Assembly: GCA_963942565.1 (NCBI GenBank)
Contig: OZ012690.1
Location: 17,586,135 to 17,650,134, forward strand
DNA length: 64,000 nucleotides
Direction of reading: 5' to 3'
From: Maea johnstoni
Taxonomy: Eukaryota; Annelida; Polychaeta; Spionida; Magelonidae
Shown: in pieces, positions 63,350 to 64,000 of the stretch
Position numbering within the stretch: the first letter of the stretch is position 1
Layout: each line of letters starts with the position of its first letter
The notes under the pieces: model-generated
Database searches by the model: none
Seen by the model: the letters and a program-made list of their open reading frames with translations, nothing else
What the model was told of the DNA's origin: nothing
Position numbers and translations under genes: made by a program

Positions 63350-64000
63350 TGTGACGGAATGACCCCAGGGCTAAGAAACAGGTCATGTTCCGTCACTTCT
63401 ATTATTGTAAGCTGGGTCTCCGCCTTCGCAGAGCCTAGCATTTAGACGTGCTACAAAGTATCTAGTTATTTCGAGTGCTCTGTGACGTAGCGCTCGTGCG
63501 GCCTCAACGATTGATGTACCGCGCGTGCGATTGGAAGGAAGGGCGGGAAGCTAGGTTAGATTCGAATCACGTCAGTCTTAGATTAGAGTTAGAGTAGAGT
63601 AGAAGTAGAGTTAACGACAGAGGTGTTTACAGACGGATTAAGGTGCTTGAGAGCTGGATTTAGACTACCCAGAGAGTAACGATTACAAGGTCAAGTAGCC
63701 AGAAAGAGACTGAAGCTGTTCACGGATTATTATGTGTATATAGAGAAGATTATGATGACAGCATAGAGAGGAACTGTAGCTGAGCAGAGTGTGTATTTAC
63801 ATCCGGATTTACCAGATATCGAGACCAGAGATTAGAGAGATCAAAAACTTTTTGTGGACTTGTGATGTCGAGATGGTCATTTACATAGAGTGGACTTGTT
63901 GTGTTGATGCTGCTGTATAGAGAACGAGTGCGGTGGTATGTATATTGTACTGTGATGATTAAACTGTATTGTTGATTTATACTTGCTCGTCCCGTCTTCT
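63350..64000 (+). mobile_element. Possible LTR of a Ty3/gypsy-like retroelement, cut by window end
   Basis: A sequence with different composition starts TGTGACGGAATGACC and contains a near-perfect hairpin with GGTCATGTTCCGTCAC. It is long and non-coding, and runs to the window edge. A TGTGACGGA start is common in gypsy-type LTRs. No second copy, primer site or internal gene is in view, so this is only a candidate fossil. Confidence 0.3.

Overview
The window is animal nuclear DNA, AT-rich and crowded with short DNA transposons and microsatellites. No bacterial gene layout, operon or CRISPR is present. The dominant feature is a cluster of C2H2 zinc-finger (ZNF) genes, all on the minus strand. 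Finger style (HSGERPF linkers, no KRAB, SCAN, BTB or ZAD domain) and the mobile-element mix suggest a non-vertebrate, probably marine invertebrate genome. I cannot name the species from sequence alone.

Ten ZNF genes have long open frames: 1469-2872, 6123-7760, 11588-14437, 18043-19362, 21947-23284, 30512-32668, 35087-36730, 42097-43569, 46483-47967 and 59161-60399. They are called ZNF-A to ZNF-J in this answer. Three broken relics lie at 10412-10897, 24190-25378 and 40235-40443. Nearly all share one plan: a short leader MSSDK..DWHEKESPYHC, then 7-20 fingers, a conserved finger that has lost its first cysteine, a linker ending in [15 protein letters not shown], and a C-terminal tandem array of a ~23-residue unit built on [20 protein letters not shown]. 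Each full unit carries two copies of the SUMO-acceptor consensus (hydrophobic-K-x-E), one of them followed by acidic residues. The array runs from about half a unit (59161-60399) to 17 units (11588-14437). I regard this family of zinc-finger proteins with expandable SUMO-acceptor arrays as the most interesting system here.

Layout: 1-10 kb holds two tandem units (ZNF-A, ZNF-B). 10-16.5 kb holds a relic and the longest gene, ZNF-C. 16.5-24 kb repeats the first unit twice, almost unchanged (ZNF-D, ZNF-E). 24-30.5 kb has a broken gene and a gene-poor stretch rich in mobile elements. 30.5-48 kb has ZNF-F to ZNF-I with mosaic flanks and a tail relic abutting a hAT transposon end. 48-59 kb has no recognisable gene but many transposons. 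ZNF-J at 59-60.4 kb is the most diverged member, and 60.4-64 kb holds small elements and a possible LTR running off the window edge.

Duplicated flanks give natural empty-site/filled-site comparisons, which date several transposon insertions after unit duplication and fix their ends to the base. The likely joint role, by inference, is rapidly evolving DNA-binding repressors whose strength is tuned by SUMO-site number, comparable in logic but not in sequence to vertebrate KRAB-ZNF clusters.
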